From Limosilactobacillus equigenerosi DSM 18793 = JCM 14505 (GTDB lineage Bacteria > Bacillota > Bacilli > Lactobacillales > Lactobacillaceae), in the NCBI RefSeq assembly GCF_001311375.1, contig NZ_BBAS01000001.1, forward strand, positions 245,304 through 309,303: 64,000 nt of DNA. Direction: 5' to 3'. Below, piece by piece: positions 31,468-41,038 of the stretch. Numbering within the stretch: the first letter of the stretch is position 1; each line of letters opens with the position of its first letter. Below the pieces are notes generated by a model. The model ran no database searches, was not told the origin of the DNA, and saw nothing but the letters and a program-made list of their open reading frames with translations. A program made the translations under genes and the position numbers.

Positions 31468-31540
31468 TGGGCAGTCAGGGGATCGAACCCTGGACACCCG
31501 GATTAAGAGTCCGGTGCTCTGCCAGCTGAGCTAACTGCCC
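31468..31540 (-). tRNA. tRNA-Lys (anticodon CTT), copy 2
   Basis: Identical to the copy at 31275-31347 over all 73 bases, in the same orientation and with its own promoter and terminator. Confidence 0.96.
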
Positions 31541-31560
31541 ATAAGTTATCAACAAATAAT

Positions 31561-31589
31561 ATATTACCAGTCGGAAAGTTATTATGCAA
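31561..31589 (-). promoter_or_regulatory. Promoter of tRNA-Lys copy 2
   Basis: Minus-strand TTGCAT (31584-31589) and TAATAT (31561-31566), 17-base spacer. Confidence 0.75.
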
Positions 31590-31626
31590 CCTTTTTTTAG
31601 AAAAGATAAAATATTTTTTCTTATGC

Positions 31627-31632
31627 TATAAT
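31627..31632 (+). promoter_or_regulatory. -10 box of the wal operon
   Basis: TATAAT preceded by ATGC lies 45 bases before the walR start; no clear -35 is visible in the A/T-rich upstream. Confidence 0.55.
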
Positions 31633-31676
31633 AGAGCTAATTTTAAGTTCTTATGACTGGAAATGAGGAGATACGA

Positions 31677-32384
31677 ATGGCAAAGCAGATTTTAGTTGTC
31701 GATGATGAAAAGCCAATTTCAGACATCATTAAGTTTAATCTGGAAAAAGAAGGTTATGAAGTCTTAACTGCCTTTGATGGGGAAGAAGCGGTCGCATGGT
31801 GGAAGCTCATCAACCAGATTTAATTGTGTTAGATTTAATGTTACCAAAATTAGATGGGTTAGAAGTCGCGAAACAAGTTCGAATGAAATATACGATGCCA
31901 ATTATTATGGCCACGGCTAAAGACTCAGAATTAGATAAAGTGCTCGGTTTGGAATTAGGGGCCGATGATTATGTGACGAAACCATTTTCAAACCGCGAAT
32001 TAGTGGCACGGGTGAAGGCGAACCTGCGACGGCAAGAAACAGCTGCGGTCGCCACTGAAGATGCCCCGGAAGCTGACATTCAAATCGGTGATTTAACGAT
32101 TCATCCGGAAGCATACACGGTTTCAAAGCGGGGCGAAAATATTAATTTAACGCACCGGGAATTTGAACTATTACATTACTTAGCGCAACACTTGGGCCAA
32201 GTAATCAATCGGGAAACCTTATTACAAACGGTTTGGGGCTATGACTATTTTGGTGATGTTCGGACCGTGGATGTAACAGTTCGACGGTTACGAGAAAAAA
32301 ATTGAAGATAATCCAAGTCACCCTCAATGGTTGGTTACCCGGCGAGGGGTTGGTTACTTCTTAGCAGATCCAAATCAAAATTAG
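31677..32384 (+). CDS. walR: Response regulator WalR, two frameshifts
   Basis: WalR (YycF) is the OmpR-type regulator of cell-wall hydrolase genes. The receiver domain has ILVVDDEKP, the phospho-acceptor Asp in [12 protein letters not shown], and the Lys in YVTKPF. The C-terminal winged helix shows [20 protein letters not shown] and [14 protein letters not shown]. One base is missing near 31794 (expected [15 protein letters not shown]) and an A run at 32295-32301 is one too long (expected [14 protein letters not shown]). Corrected length is 235 residues. GAGGAG precedes ATG 31677. Confidence 0.95.
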
Positions 32385-32396
32385 GGAGTCACACGG

Positions 32397-34266
32397 TTGA
32401 ATCAAAAAAATTAAATTTTATCAATCGTTGCAATTTAAAATCGCGCTGGTCTTTATTCTAATGTTAGTGTTAACGTTAGAAATTGTCGGGGCGGTTTTTG
32501 TTCGTCAATTGGAACGAGCCAATTTAAATACTTTTAAGCAACAGATTGAATTACCAGTTTCAGTTACGAATTCATTAGCCCGGAGTTTGAGTATTGATAA
32601 CGCTAATGAAGCTAATCAACAAATTAAAACGACGATTCAACAACTTAGTAATCCTAATCTGACCGAATTAAACGTCGTGGATGCAAAGGGGATTACGCGG
32701 GGAACGAATCAAAAAAGTCAACGAATGGTAGGGGAGACGAATAATTCGAAGTTAATTCGGAATACCCTAGTCAATAATCGGACGCATTCAGAAACGATTT
32801 ATGATCGCAACCAGAAAAAACATTATTATGTGATGACAGTGCCATTAGTTAGTGGAAATGATAATAATGTCGTCGGGGCGGTTTATTTACGGGCCAATTT
32901 AGAAAGTGTGTATAGTACAGTTAATAGTATTTCCTTAATTTACTTATCGGCAACGGTGATTACCATTGTAATTGGACTGATTTTTTTTCAGTAATTATTT
33001 CTCGGGAAATTACCCGGCCAATTGAAAAAAATTCGGGGGCAAACGTTAAAAATTGCGCAAGGAGATTTTACTGGGCGGATTAAGGTTCGTGCTAACGATG
33101 AATTAGGTCAGTTAGCCGGAGCGATTAATAACCTTTCAATTCGGGTGGAGGAATCGCAAGAATCAATCGATTCTGAACGGCGCCGGTTAGATAGCGTGCT
33201 TTCGCATATGACGGATGGTGTCTTAGCCACTGATCGGCGGGGAAATATTATTATTGCGAATAACTTGGCATTAGAAATGTTGGGAGTTAGTGCTGAGGCG
33301 GAATTAATTGGAAAATCAATTCTGGATATGTTAGATATTCGGAATAAATATACCTTCCGTGATTTAATGGAAAGTGAACAAGACTACAATGAAGTGATCT
33401 TAGATAATTTATCGGATGAAATTATTGTTAGTGCTACTTTTTCTCCAATTCAACGCGAATCAGGTTTCGTGAGTGGGATGGTTTGTGTGCTACATGATAT
33501 TACTGACCAAGTTCAAGAAGAAGAAGAGCGGAAACAATTCGTATCGAATGTTTCCCATGAACTGCGGACGCCATTAACCAGTGTGCGGAGTTACGTTGAG
33601 GCTTTAGGGGATGGGGCCATTAATGATCCAGAACTGGGGCCGAAGTTCTTGCAAGTAGTTGAAGATGAAACGGATCGGATGATTCGGATGATTAATGATC
33701 TGTTGAGTTTATCGCGGATGGATGCCGGGACAACGAAGTTAGATCTTGAATATGTCAACATTAGTGAGTTGTTTAATTATATTTTGGATCGCTTTGATAT
33801 GATTATTCAAAATGATGAAGTAACAGGGACTGACAAACAGTACTCAATTGATCGTCATATTACCAATAAGAGTTTATGGGTTGAAATTGACCCTGATAAA
33901 TTTACGCAAGTAATCGATAATATTATGAACAATGCTGTGAAGTATTCACCAGATGGGGGAATTATCACGGCCCGTTTAACGGATACTCATAATCACGTTA
34001 TTTTAAGTATTGCTGACCAAGGATTGGGGATTCCACGCAAAGACTTGCGGCATGTCTTTGATCGGTTCTTCCGGGTTGATAAAGCCCGCTCCCGTAAACA
34101 AGGGGGAACTGGGCTTGGACTAGCTATCTCTAAAGAGGTAGTGAATCTACTAGGTGGTCAGATTTGGGTGAATAGTACGGAAGGTAAAGGCTCGACGTTC
34201 TATATTGCGTTGCCATACGTCCAATTCGAGGAGGATGATTGGGATGATCAAGTGGATGAAGGATAA
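32397..34266 (+). CDS. walK: Sensor histidine kinase WalK, three frameshifts
   Basis: WalK (YycG) senses cell-wall state and phosphorylates WalR. The likely start is TTG 32397 (MNQKIKFYQSLQFKIALV). Two membrane helices flank an extracellular domain (about residues 12-190); then come HAMP, PAS, and the kinase core with H-box FVSNVSHELRTPLTS, N-box IDNIMNNAVKYSPDGG, and G boxes DQGLGIP and GGTGLGLAIS. The A runs at 32404-32410 and 33025-33031 are one too long. The T run at 32981-32988 is one too short, or two too long. Corrected length is 622 residues. Its end overlaps the walH start. Confidence 0.95.
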
Positions 34267-35542
34267 GTGGTTGCCCAGTGCACTGTGGCTAGCAGTGGGC
34301 TTGAGTGTAATCTTTTCCATTAGCGTGTGGCTAAATCCTTACCGTCTTGAGCCCACTGGGTTAAATGAAGGGACAACTTCCAATGTCGACCAAAATGTGA
34401 TTCAAACTGTTTATCAAGCTAATCAAGTGATTTGGAATCAAGCTGATGGGAGTCAAAAGTTATTATTTGGACAACCAGCGAATGTCGCCTTAACGTTGCA
34501 ACAATCCTTACCAAAATGGAAATTTGGATCTGTTAAACAAGTTAGTGACCATAATCGTGAACGATATTTAGCTCGTTTACGTCAATCAAATGCAATTGTA
34601 ATTAGTTTTCCGGGTGAATTAGCTAGTAATATTTTGAAGCAAAGTTACCATTTAACCAGTGATGATTTCCTGGGAAAAGTTGATCGGTTAGTAATTCCAC
34701 TTCAAAATCCACGCGAAATTTATTTATTGCAAGATCGTGGCTTAGTAGTTAGACGTTTGCGAGTTAAACAAAGTCAACTTGCGGGGGTTCGGCAAGCACT
34801 CGGTGGGGGTAAGAAAATTGATGTTGAAGCGAAAGTTATCAATCAACAACCAGTGATGACCTTTCCGCATGCTTTTGAACTCCCAAATTATCAATTCCAA
34901 TTAACCACAGATGAAGGCTCAACCCTCGCAACAGCATTGTTAACGACGAAGGCAACTAGTAATGTTCATCGTCAACATAGTAATGGTCAAACTACGTATT
35001 GGGTTGGGAAAAATCGCCGGGTGATTGTGGATGATCAAACGGGAAAAATTCAATATGAACAATATGTTGGAACTTCGCAAGTGCGGTCATTAGGAGCTTT
35101 GCAGACTTGGGGCTTGCGGCAGTTAACGCAGGCTAATTTAGGAACGAATAGTTTTCGGTATGCAGCCATCAGTACCTCAGGGCAGACGATTACTTATCGG
35201 AATAGTGTGCAAGGATTATTGGTTTTTAGTGATCAGGGTGATGGTAGCATTACCTTGAAAGCTAATAATGACGGCTTAATTCGGTGGCAATTTTCGCGAT
35301 ATCGGCTGGGAACGCCGGTCGCAACGGCAACGAACGCTGGCACGCGTTTACCAGCGACCGGGGTGGTAATGAATCAGCTAAAAGAGGCCGGTAAATTATC
35401 AGAAATTGCTGGGCTTCAGTTAGGTTATCGGTGGACTCAAGTTAATGGAAATCAAGTTAATGTGCAGCCTAGTTATTTTGTGTATTATCACGGAAATTGG
35501 GTTGATTATAAGACGATACTATCCCTAGGAGGTCAGCGATGA
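34244..35542 (+). CDS. walH: WalK-associated regulatory protein WalH (YycH)
   Basis: The 432-residue membrane-anchored extracellular protein modulates WalK activity in B. subtilis together with WalI. One N-terminal membrane helix (WLPSALWLAVGLSVIFSISVW) is followed by a long extracytoplasmic part. ATG 34244 is chosen because GAGGAGG lies 9 bases upstream, inside the walK end; the longer ORF start has none. Family sequence conservation is low, so identity relies largely on position and topology. It overlaps walI by four bases (ATGA). Confidence 0.85.
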   Translation: MIKWMKDKWLPSALWLAVGLSVIFSISVWLNPYRLEPTGLNEGTTSNVDQNVIQTVYQANQVIWNQADGSQKLLFGQPANVALTLQQSLPKWKFGSVKQVSDHNRERYLARLRQSNAIVISFPGELASNILKQSYHLTSDDFLGKVDRLVIPLQNPREIYLLQDRGLVVRRLRVKQSQLAGVRQALGGGKKIDVEAKVINQQPVMTFPHAFELPNYQFQLTTDEGSTLATALLTTKATSNVHRQHSNGQTTYWVGKNRRVIVDDQTGKIQYEQYVGTSQVRSLGALQTWGLRQLTQANLGTNSFRYAAISTSGQTITYRNSVQGLLVFSDQGDGSITLKANNDGLIRWQFSRYRLGTPVATATNAGTRLPATGVVMNQLKEAGKLSEIAGLQLGYRWTQVNGNQVNVQPSYFVYYHGNWVDYKTILSLGGQR

Positions 35543-36304
35543 ATTTTCGGCGCATCCAAAGAATCTTTTTATGTGGGTTCATTATTGTAGATTTACTAAT
35601 TGTAGGGGTCTTTTTTTCAAGGAATTTTTCGGCGATGGCACCAAGCTTCAGTGACGCCGGAACAGGCGCAAGCTGTGACGTTAAGAGAAATGCGAGCACA
35701 TGGAATTAAAGTTCCCCACCTGTCAACGCAACCCCAAAAAGGTAGTTATGTTACTGTCCAAGCCGATGAATTTAATACGATGCCAACCATAAAAAGGGCC
35801 AGTGTTAGTATTGTTGATCAACAACTTAATGTGACTTATGATCAACCAGTTAAGCGGTCATTGGCAACGTTGAAACATCAGGTGCTGGCCGGGAATCAGT
35901 ATCATTACGATCAAAAACTATCGACTAACAATCGCGATGTTTTTACGCAATTAATTAATGGTCAACCGGTTTTAACGTCCGCTGGGCAATTACAATTTCA
36001 TCGGAATCAGGCGAGTGTGACAGGCTATTCACAAGGCCACTTATTGAAAGTGACCCAATTACAACAAGCGGCGCCGACCATTAGCCAACAACAAGCGGTG
36101 ATTAATTTATATCGGCATAATGATTTAAATGATAATGCTCAAATTAAGGATGTTCGGCTGGGGTATGCACCGTTGAATGCAATCGATGATCCGACCCTTT
36201 ATGGACCAGTTTGGCAAGTAAAGGTATGGGATAAAACGGCTAATCATCTTCAAACTTTGATGGTGAGTGCATTGACGGGAACGATATTACAAAATGATGA
36301 TTAG
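35539..36304 (+). CDS. walI: WalK-associated regulatory protein WalI (YycI), one frameshift
   Basis: This is a 254-residue protein after correction, with one N-terminal membrane helix (IFLCGFIIVDLLIVGVFF) and an extracellular domain. ATG 35539 follows GGAGG and overlaps the walH stop. The T run at 35611-35617 is seven where six restores GVFFQGIFRRWHQASVTPEQAQ. Position between walH and walJ identifies it; it acts with WalH on WalK in the family. Confidence 0.85.
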
Positions 36305-36307
36305 AGG

Positions 36308-37129
36308 ATGACTGACTTGGAAACACAAGATCAAATTAAATATAGTATTTTAGCAAGTGGTAGTACGGGCAATGCAACTTATATTGAGACGCCCCACCGA
36401 CGAATTTTAGTTGATGCTGGGTTAAGTGGCAAAAAAATAGAAGAACGGATGGCCCAAATTAATCGTTCGTTAGCAGATGTTGATGGCATTTTTGTGACCC
36501 ATGAACATAGTGACCATATTCAAGGGGTTGGTGTGTTAGCGCGCCGGTATAATTTACCAATTTATGCTAACGCGGGAACCTGGGCGGCAATGCGCGATAA
36601 AATTGGGAAAATTAATCCGGAGCAACAATTTGAATTACCACCAGCTTCAGTGCTTGATTTGGGTGATTTACAAGTTGAAAGTTTTGCGGTCTCTCATGAT
36701 GCTGCGCAACCACAGTTTTATCAACTCCATCATGACCAACAAGCTTTATGTATTATTACCGATACCGGCTATGTATCAGAGCAAGTGGCAGGAACGATTC
36801 GCAATGCGGATGCTTATTTAATGGAATGTAATCATGATCCAGAGATGCTCCGTAATGGTCCGTATACTTGGAGTTTAAAGCAACGAATTTTAGGTGACGA
36901 AGGCCACTTATCAAACGAAGAAGGAGCCGAAGCCTTAATGGATGTGATTGGTCCTCAAACCAAGCAAGTGGTGTTAGGCCATCGAAGTCAGCATAATAAT
37001 TATCGTGAATTAGCTCATTTAACCGTTCAAGGGATTTTACAAGCCCAAGGATTAGGGGTTGATCATGATTTTCAGTTGTGGGATGCGGAGCCGGATCAAC
37101 CATTACCATTACGAAGTGTGAATAGCTAA
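36308..37129 (+). CDS. walJ: Metallo-beta-lactamase-fold exonuclease-like protein WalJ (YycJ)
   Basis: The 273-residue protein has the metal-binding HxHxDH motif in VTHEHSDHIQGV, YSILASGSTGNATYIE at the start, and further ligands in ITDTGYVS and VLGHRSQHNN. YycJ homologues have been implicated in cell wall/DNA replication coordination and have nuclease activity; the exact role is unsettled. Either ATG 36308 or TTG 36317 could be the start; GAGG is closer to ideal for the latter. htrA, which often follows in lactobacilli, is absent. Confidence 0.92.
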   Translation: MTDLETQDQIKYSILASGSTGNATYIETPHRRILVDAGLSGKKIEERMAQINRSLADVDGIFVTHEHSDHIQGVGVLARRYNLPIYANAGTWAAMRDKIGKINPEQQFELPPASVLDLGDLQVESFAVSHDAAQPQFYQLHHDQQALCIITDTGYVSEQVAGTIRNADAYLMECNHDPEMLRNGPYTWSLKQRILGDEGHLSNEEGAEALMDVIGPQTKQVVLGHRSQHNNYRELAHLTVQGILQAQGLGVDHDFQLWDAEPDQPLPLRSVNS

Positions 37130-37130
37130 T

Positions 37131-37421
37131 TGTGGATAATAGTTGTCCACAATTTATCCACAGCCAATGAAAAATGCTAGTAAGACGGGGATGAACAAGG
37201 TAATTGAAAGTTATCCACAACGATTGTTGATAGTTGGGGATAAGTGGAAAAAGAAGCGTCTTAATTAGGTGGAAACCTTGATATTATGCGGGTTGGCGTT
37301 GTTGATAATGGGAGAGTGGTCGCTGTGGAAAACTGTGGAAAAGTACGAAACAACTTATCCACAATGCTTCGGGGATAACTTGGGTAAAACCCAGCTTAAC
37401 TTGTGGATAAACTGGGGATAA
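37131..37421. other. DnaA-box cluster between walJ and rlmH
   Basis: Five perfect 9-base DnaA boxes lie in 280 bases: 37131-37139 (minus), 37154-37162 (plus), 37211-37219 (plus), 37355-37363 (plus) and 37402-37410 (minus). One-mismatch sites lie at 37143-37151, 37234-37242 and 37413-37421, and TGTGGAAAA occurs twice (37324, 37334). No coding sequence is evident. It is 19 kb from dnaA. A role in binding or titrating DnaA is inferred from the density. Confidence 0.8.
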
Positions 37422-37441
37422 CGCTAAAAAGTGAGGAAATT

Positions 37442-37921
37442 ATGACAATTAAAATTATTGGGGTTGGTAAATTAAAGGAAAAGTATTTCAAGGCCGGGAT
37501 TGCAGAATATGCGAAACGGCTCAGTCGGTATACGAAGTTTGAAATTGTTGAAGTACCAGATGAAAAAGCGCCAGAATCGTTAAGCGAGGCGGAAATGATG
37601 ACGGTTAAAATTAAGGAAGGGGAGCGGATTTTAGCCAAAGTTAAAGATCGCGAGCATGTGATTGCCTTAGCAATTGAGGGAAAAGAACGCTCCTCGGAAC
37701 AGTTAGCCGCCGAACTTAATCGGTTGGCATTATATGGTAAAAGTGATATTACGTTTATCATCGGCGGATCGTTAGGCTTAAGTCCGGCCGTTATGCAACG
37801 AGCAGATGATACGATTTCATTTGGACGCATGACGTTACCCCACCAATTAATGCGGCTTGTGTTAACGGAGCAAATTTATCGGGCGTTTACGATTAATCAA
37901 GGGTTACCGTATCATAAGTAA
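37442..37921 (+). CDS. rlmH: 23S rRNA (pseudouridine-1915 N3) methyltransferase RlmH
   Basis: The 159-residue SPOUT-class enzyme methylates pseudouridine 1915 in helix 69. ATG 37442 ([19 protein letters not shown]) follows GAGGAAAT; the ORF extends upstream into the DnaA-box cluster without a usable start. The SAM-binding knot shows [11 protein letters not shown], and [20 protein letters not shown] is the conserved C-terminal part. The frame is intact. It is the last gene of the origin-proximal conserved block. Confidence 0.97.
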   Translation: MTIKIIGVGKLKEKYFKAGIAEYAKRLSRYTKFEIVEVPDEKAPESLSEAEMMTVKIKEGERILAKVKDREHVIALAIEGKERSSEQLAAELNRLALYGKSDITFIIGGSLGLSPAVMQRADDTISFGRMTLPHQLMRLVLTEQIYRAFTINQGLPYHK

Positions 37922-38026
37922 GGTGGAGTAGGAGCAAATTAGTTGTTAGTAGGTAGTGAGCATGGTAAATTATGGCTATGGATAGTCACTAGTTGCGACA
38001 GCAGCTGAATGAATGGAGAAATACTA

Positions 38027-38402
38027 ATGGCAACTTTATTACCAAATCAAAGTTTAACAACGGAACAATCCGCTTTTTTTAATGACACGATGCTTTTTTT
38101 TAGCTACGAATGGAGCAGATGGGCAACCACAAGTTGGGCCTAAGGGTTCATTACGAGTGTTAGACGATCAACACTTGGTTTACTTGGAATATACTTATGG
38201 GCAAGCCTTTGAAAATGTGCAAGCTAATCCAAAGGTGGCAGTGACCGGTTGGGATGTGAAAAACCATGTCTCACTCCGGGTGAATGGAACGGTGACCTTG
38301 CATAAAGATGACGACTTAGCGAAGCGTTTATTGGCGGATAGTGCCCACCCAGAAGCTACCGTAGCCGTAATTGAAATTGACGCAATTTATGCGTTGAATT
38401 AA
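38027..38402 (+). CDS. Pyridoxamine 5'-phosphate oxidase-family (FMN split-barrel) protein, one frameshift
   Basis: The corrected 124-residue protein reads MATLLPNQSLTTEQSAFF, then LFLATNGADGQPQVGPKG and VSLRVNGTVTLH, typical of small FMN-binding split-barrel proteins. The substrate is unknown. ATG 38027 follows GGAGA. The T run at 38094-38101 is eight where seven restores the frame. The preceding 37922-38026 contains no gene I can support. Confidence 0.75.
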
Positions 38403-38424
38403 AGCGAATAAGATGATGATTGAT

Positions 38425-38457
38425 AAACTGTCACCTATGTGGCGGTTTATTTTTTTG
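38425..38457 (+). terminator. Terminator after the split-barrel gene
   Basis: AAACTGTC (38425-38432) pairs with GGCGGTTT (38441-38448) with G-T pairs, followed by ATTTTTTT. Confidence 0.7.
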
Positions 38458-38476
38458 ATTAAAATTTTAAAAATTT

Positions 38477-38515
38477 GTATATCACACTTGTGTTATACCA
38501 CAAAAGTGATATACT
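38477..38515 (+). promoter_or_regulatory. Promoter overlapped by an inverted repeat
   Basis: GTATATCAC (38477-38485) and GTGATATAC (38506-38514) are perfect inverted arms 20 bases apart. A TTGTGT (38488-38493) and TATACT (38510-38515), 16 bases apart, form a promoter within the repeat. This suggests direct repression, plausibly by the small HTH protein just downstream. Confidence 0.65.
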
Positions 38516-38541
38516 AAGAATTGTAAAGGAAGTGATCAGCG

Positions 38542-38772
38542 ATGCGGATTGATATTAAAGCGTATCTCGATCAAAATGGGTTAACCATTTACCGAGTTGC
38601 GAAAGAATCCGGGTATGGCTACACCACTTTACATAAATCGTTTAATAAGCAGCAGACCAGCGCAACTTCCATCAACTTGCGGGATCTTGATGCCTTAGCT
38701 CAAGCTCAACATAAGCAAATGTGGGAAATTTTACGTGAATTGGAACAACGCTATTTGTTAAATGATGAATAA
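38542..38772 (+). CDS. Small helix-turn-helix protein
   Basis: The 76-residue protein has an N-terminal XRE-like helix-turn-helix in LDQNGLTIYRVAKESGYGYTT followed by a second helical half rich in Ala, Gln and Glu. GGAAGTGATCAG precedes the ATG. The gene has its own promoter with an overlapping operator-like repeat, so autoregulation is likely. I do not recognise a named family. A partner toxin gene is not visible: the next gene is clpL, 101 bases downstream on the same strand. The gap 38773-38873 holds an imperfect AAAGG/CCTTTT hairpin. Confidence 0.7.
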   Translation: MRIDIKAYLDQNGLTIYRVAKESGYGYTTLHKSFNKQQTSATSINLRDLDALAQAQHKQMWEILRELEQRYLLNDE

Positions 38773-38873
38773 CAATTGCAGTGTAGTCACGTAAAGGGTC
38801 GGATGTTTAACTCGTATAGTTACATTGGGCCTTTTATAACACACAAAATCAGGAATTTAAGGGGGATTTGACA

Positions 38874-40954
38874 ATGTTTAACAACGACATGGATGACTTA
38901 TTTAACCAATTGATGGGGAACATGAATGGCTTTAACTCCGAACAACGCCGCTACCTGATTAATGGACGTGAAGTGACGCCAGCTGAATTTATGCAATATC
39001 GGCAAACGGGGCAATTACCAAGTCAGCATCAGCAATCAGTTACCCCAGCAGGTCAATTAAAACAAGATGGGATTTTGGCTAAATTGGGTCGGAATTTAAC
39101 GCAAGAAGCGCGGGATGGCAAGTTAGACCCCGTGATTGGCCGGAATCAAGAAATTCAGGAAACGGCGGAAATTTTAGCGCGCCGGACGAAGAATAATCCA
39201 GTCTTAGTTGGTGATGCGGGGGTTGGGAAGACCGCCGTGGTTGAAGGCTTAGCCCAAGCAATTGTGAACGGCGATGTGCCAGCGGCCATTAAGGATAAGC
39301 AAATTATTAGTATTGATGTGTCAGCCTTAGAAGCTGGTACCAATATCGGGGCAGTTTTGAGGAAAACATGCAAAAGTTAGTCCAAGAAGTCAAATCGGCT
39401 GGGAATGTAATCTTGTTCTTTGACGAAATTCATCAAATTATCGGGGCCGGTAATGCGGGTGATGCCAGCGGTTCAAAGGGAATGGCTGATATTTTAAAGC
39501 CTGCGCTTTCCCGGGGTGAAATCACCGTTATTGGAGCGACAACGCAAGATGAATTCCGGAATACCATTATGAAGGATGCGGCGTTGTCACGGCGGTTTAA
39601 CCAAGTGACGGTCAATGCCCCAAGTAAAGAAGATACATTTAAGATTTTACAAGGGGTTCGGGACTTGTACGAACAACACCATAACGTGGACTTGCCAGAT
39701 GATGTTTTGCAAGCCACCATTGATTACTCGGTTCAATATATGCCACAACGGAAATTACCTGATAAGGCCTTAGACTTATTGGATATGACGGCCACGCACT
39801 TAGCGGCCCAACATCCGGTGAAGGACGAACAAGCAATTGAGCAAGAGATTAAGGATTTGACCGAACAACAACAAGCAGCGGCGGACAAAGAAGATTATCA
39901 AGCCGCTTTAAAGGCTAAGGATCAAATTGAAGCTTTACAAAAGCAATTAGCCGATCACTCCACGGCGCAACGGGTCAGTGCGACGCCAAACGATGTAGCG
40001 AAAGCGGTCGAACGGATGACGGGCATTCCGGTTTCGAAGATGGGCGCGAGTGATATTGAACGCTTGAAAGGCTTGAATGATCGGTTAGCTGGCAAAGTAA
40101 TTGGTCAGGATGAAGCGGTCGCTGCCGTGGCGCGGGCGATTCGGCGGAACCGGGCCGGCTTTGATGAAGGTAACCGGCCAATCGGAAGTTTCTTATTCGT
40201 GGGGCCAACGGGAGTCGGGAAGACTGAACTGGCTAAGCAATTATCCTTAGATATGTTTGGGAGCACGGATGACATTATCCGCCTTGATATGTCAGAATAT
40301 GCTGACCGGACGGCTGTTTCGAAGTTAATTGGGACGACGGCTGGTTATGTTGGCTACGATGATAACTCCCACACGTTAACCGAAAAAGTTCGGCGTCACC
40401 CATATTCAATTGTCTTGTTAGATGAAATTGAAAAAGCGGACCCCCAAGTTATTACCTTGTTGCTACAAGTTTTAGACGATGGGCGGTTAACGGATGGTCA
40501 AGGGAACACGGTTGACTTTAAGAATACGATTGTAATTGCCACGTCGAATGCGGGTTACAGTAATGATGCTGTGGTGACGGAAGATCAACCAACTTTAATT
40601 AAGCGCTTAACACCATACTTCCGGCCGGAATTCTTAAATCGGTTTAATGCGATTGTTGAATTTAAGGCTTTGACGAAGGATGATTTAAAGCAAATAGTTG
40701 ACTTGATGTTACAAGGAGTTAACCAAACCTTAGCGAAGAAGCAAATGGATGTCGAAGTAACCGATGCAGCCAAGGATTTAATGATTGAAGAAGGTTACGA
40801 TGAAACGATGGGAGCACGGCCACTTCGGCGGGTCGTTGAACAACAAATTCGGGACAAAGTAACCGACTTTTATCTTGATCATCTCGAGGAAAAGCATCTC
40901 TTAGCCGACGTAGTTGATGGCGAAATTAAGATTACAGCTAAAGAGGACAAGTAG
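38874..40954 (+). CDS. clpL: ATP-dependent chaperone ClpL, one frameshift
   Basis: ClpL is a stress-induced Hsp100 disaggregase of lactic acid bacteria that lacks the zinc finger of ClpE. The N-terminus [19 protein letters not shown] with [13 protein letters not shown] matches the family. NBD1 carries [13 protein letters not shown] and ILFFDEIHQ, the middle coiled coil spans about residues 320-370 ([19 protein letters not shown]), and NBD2 carries [15 protein letters not shown] and VLLDEIEKA. One C is missing at 39340-39341 (expected [15 protein letters not shown]). Corrected length is 693 residues. No clear CtsR or CIRCE operator is visible upstream. Confidence 0.92.
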
Positions 40955-40959
40955 AAAAC

Positions 40960-41004
40960 AAAGCCGGGATCGACGGTTAGTCGCTCCCGGTTTTTTGTTA
41001 TAAT
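40960..41004 (+). terminator. Terminator after clpL, with -10 of rexB
   Basis: GCCGGGA and TCCCGG with an inner CGA/TCG stem are followed by six T (to about 40996). TATAAT at 40999-41004 lies directly after and is probably the rexB -10. Confidence 0.8.
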
Positions 41005-41038
41005 CAAAGGCAGAATTAATCAGTTGGAGGAACAATCG

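Larger units (their letters stand above)
31236..31572 (-). repeat. Tandem duplication of a complete tRNA-Lys transcription unit
   Basis: About 140 bases (terminator, tRNA, leader and -10) are essentially identical between 31238-31378 and 31431-31571, about 193 bases apart. Identity ends in the promoter spacer, then resumes briefly at the -35 box. Confidence 0.9.

Noticed and set aside
31236..31572. Duplicate tRNA-Lys as a simple assembly artefact
   Set aside because: The two units have different promoter spacers and different flanking sequence, so they are distinct loci in the reads.
38542..38772. Toxin-antitoxin locus at the small HTH gene
   Set aside because: No adjacent toxin-sized ORF with family motifs is present on either strand.
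38773..38873. CtsR operator before clpL
   Set aside because: No tandem heptad GGTCAAA-type repeat is present; only AGGGTCGGA, which lacks the second half.
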